Shown here: one piece after another, positions 6,451-6,882 of the stretch
Numbering within the stretch: the stretch's first letter is position 1
Layout of the letters: every line of letters starts with the position of its first letter
The notes under the pieces: model-generated
What the model was told of the DNA's origin: nothing
Databases searched by the model: none
What the model saw: the letters and a program-made list of their open reading frames with translations, nothing else
Program-made: the position numbers and the translations under genes
Source: an uncultured Faecalibacterium sp.
GTDB taxonomy: Bacteria; Bacillota; Clostridia; Oscillospirales; Ruminococcaceae
Length of the DNA: 6,882 bases
NCBI GenBank assembly: GCA_900765705.1
Contig: CAAFSR010000363.1
Coordinates: 1-6,882 of the forward strand
Direction: 5' to 3'

Positions 6451-6537
6451 GGATGGTTCCTCCGTTTCCGGGCGGCAGGCCGCCCCGAACTTCATACAAA
6501 CGGGCTGTACGGCTTCCTCGGCAGCCCCTTCTCTACT

Positions 6538-6566
6538 ATTATAGCATAATTTGACATTTAGAAAAG
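6538..6566 (-). promoter_or_regulatory. Promoter of the gntR-pyrB-pyrI operon
   Basis: On the - strand TGCTATAAT (6538-6546) is a perfect extended -10 element. The -35 is poor (CTTTTC, 6561-6566, with 17 bp spacing), which an extended -10 can tolerate. The start would be near 6531, giving an 80-nt leader. The 13-bp palindrome ATTAT-AGC-ATAAT at 6538-6550 covers the -10 and is a candidate operator. Confidence 0.65.
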
Positions 6567-6579
6567 CGGCATTTATACT
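6551..6579 (+). promoter_or_regulatory. Divergent promoter of the GNAT gene
   Basis: TTGACA at 6551-6556 and TATACT at 6574-6579 are separated by 17 bp, an almost ideal sigma-A promoter. The start would be near 6586, about 40 nt before the ATG. Its -35 lies inside the spacer of the leftward gntR promoter, so the two polymerases cannot easily occupy both sites at once. Confidence 0.75.
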
Positions 6580-6625
6580 GGAATCTGCTGAAAAGTACGA
6601 TTTTATTTTGGAGGGCATAGCACAG

Positions 6626-6882
6626 ATGGACTATTTTCTGCAAAAAGTATGCGGCCAGCCTGCCCGGCAGGCCATCATCCTGCGGCGCTGCACCCCTGCC
6701 GAGGCCCCGGCGGTGTTCGCACTGCAAAACGAAGTGCGTGCCGCCATGCCGCACCCGGAGCAGTTTGTGCCGGACACGCTGGAAAACATTACCGGATACC
6801 TGCGCACCGGGGTGTGCATCGGTGCGTGGCAGCAGGGGCGGCTTGGCGCGTACCTCATCCTGCGCCTGTGCGGGCAAAGCGA
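6626..6882 (+). CDS. GNAT-family N-acetyltransferase (N-terminal part, cut by window edge)
   Basis: The ATG at 6626 follows GGAGGG at 6610-6615, and the frame stays open to the edge, giving 85 codons. The protein begins MDYFLQKVCGQP, then shows the GNAT opening pattern: a beta strand IILRRCTPAE (residues 17-26), a helix APAVFALQNEVRAAM, and then VCIGAWQQGRLGAYLIL (about 62-78), which fits strands beta2-beta3. GNAT enzymes move an acetyl group from acetyl-CoA to an amine; the acetyl-CoA-binding loop lies beyond the window, so neither activity nor substrate can be judged. It is divergently transcribed from gntR and shares its promoter region, so GntR could also control it. Confidence 0.7.
   Translation, partial: MDYFLQKVCGQPARQAIILRRCTPAEAPAVFALQNEVRAAMPHPEQFVPDTLENITGYLRTGVCIGAWQQGRLGAYLILRLCGQS

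Noticed and set aside
6451..6618. 56-residue N-terminal extension of GntR
   Set aside because: It covers the promoter and leader; the ATG at 6450 has a well-placed GGAGGA and gives the usual family length.

Overview
The window looks like chromosomal DNA from a moderately GC-rich anaerobic Firmicute. The codon use, AGGAGG-type ribosome binding sites, sigma-A-like promoters, an ATCase with a PyrI regulatory chain and an AgrA/AgrC-like two-component pair suggest the Faecalibacterium/Oscillospiraceae group. That placement is an inference. No mobile element, CRISPR array or tRNA is visible.

Left part (1-2385, + strand): the end of a gene that resembles the C-terminus of an RsuA/RluB-type pseudouridine synthase is followed after 14 nt by a complete sodium-coupled NSS/SNF-family transporter. 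A very strong intrinsic terminator lies between the transporter and the next operon. The best promoter for that operon overlaps the terminator's upstream arm.

Middle (1663-3670, + strand): a LytTR response regulator and a multi-pass GHKL sensor kinase overlap by 8 nt, forming an AgrA/AgrC-like two-component system. No AgrB/AgrD-like genes or other obvious peptide source lie beside it.

Intergenic region 3671-4296: this is the most interesting stretch. An extended -10 promoter is followed by about 363 nt with at least seven convincing helices, then a bidirectional-looking terminator. I read it as a free-standing structured non-coding RNA. I do not recognise its class, and it lacks the motifs I know for RNase P RNA, tmRNA, SRP RNA and common riboswitches. 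It carries a G10 tract beside a 10-nt copy of the 16S rRNA anti-Shine-Dalgarno sequence. Its position after an AgrA/AgrC-like pair recalls the agr-RNAIII arrangement, but regulation by this pair is speculative.

Right part (4297-6450, - strand): gntR-pyrB-pyrI form a tight operon read leftwards, encoding a GntR/UTRA regulator and the catalytic and regulatory chains of aspartate carbamoyltransferase. The operon ends at a strong terminator facing the RNA gene. A divergent promoter region (6530-6600) separates it from a rightward GNAT acetyltransferase gene, which is cut by the window edge.
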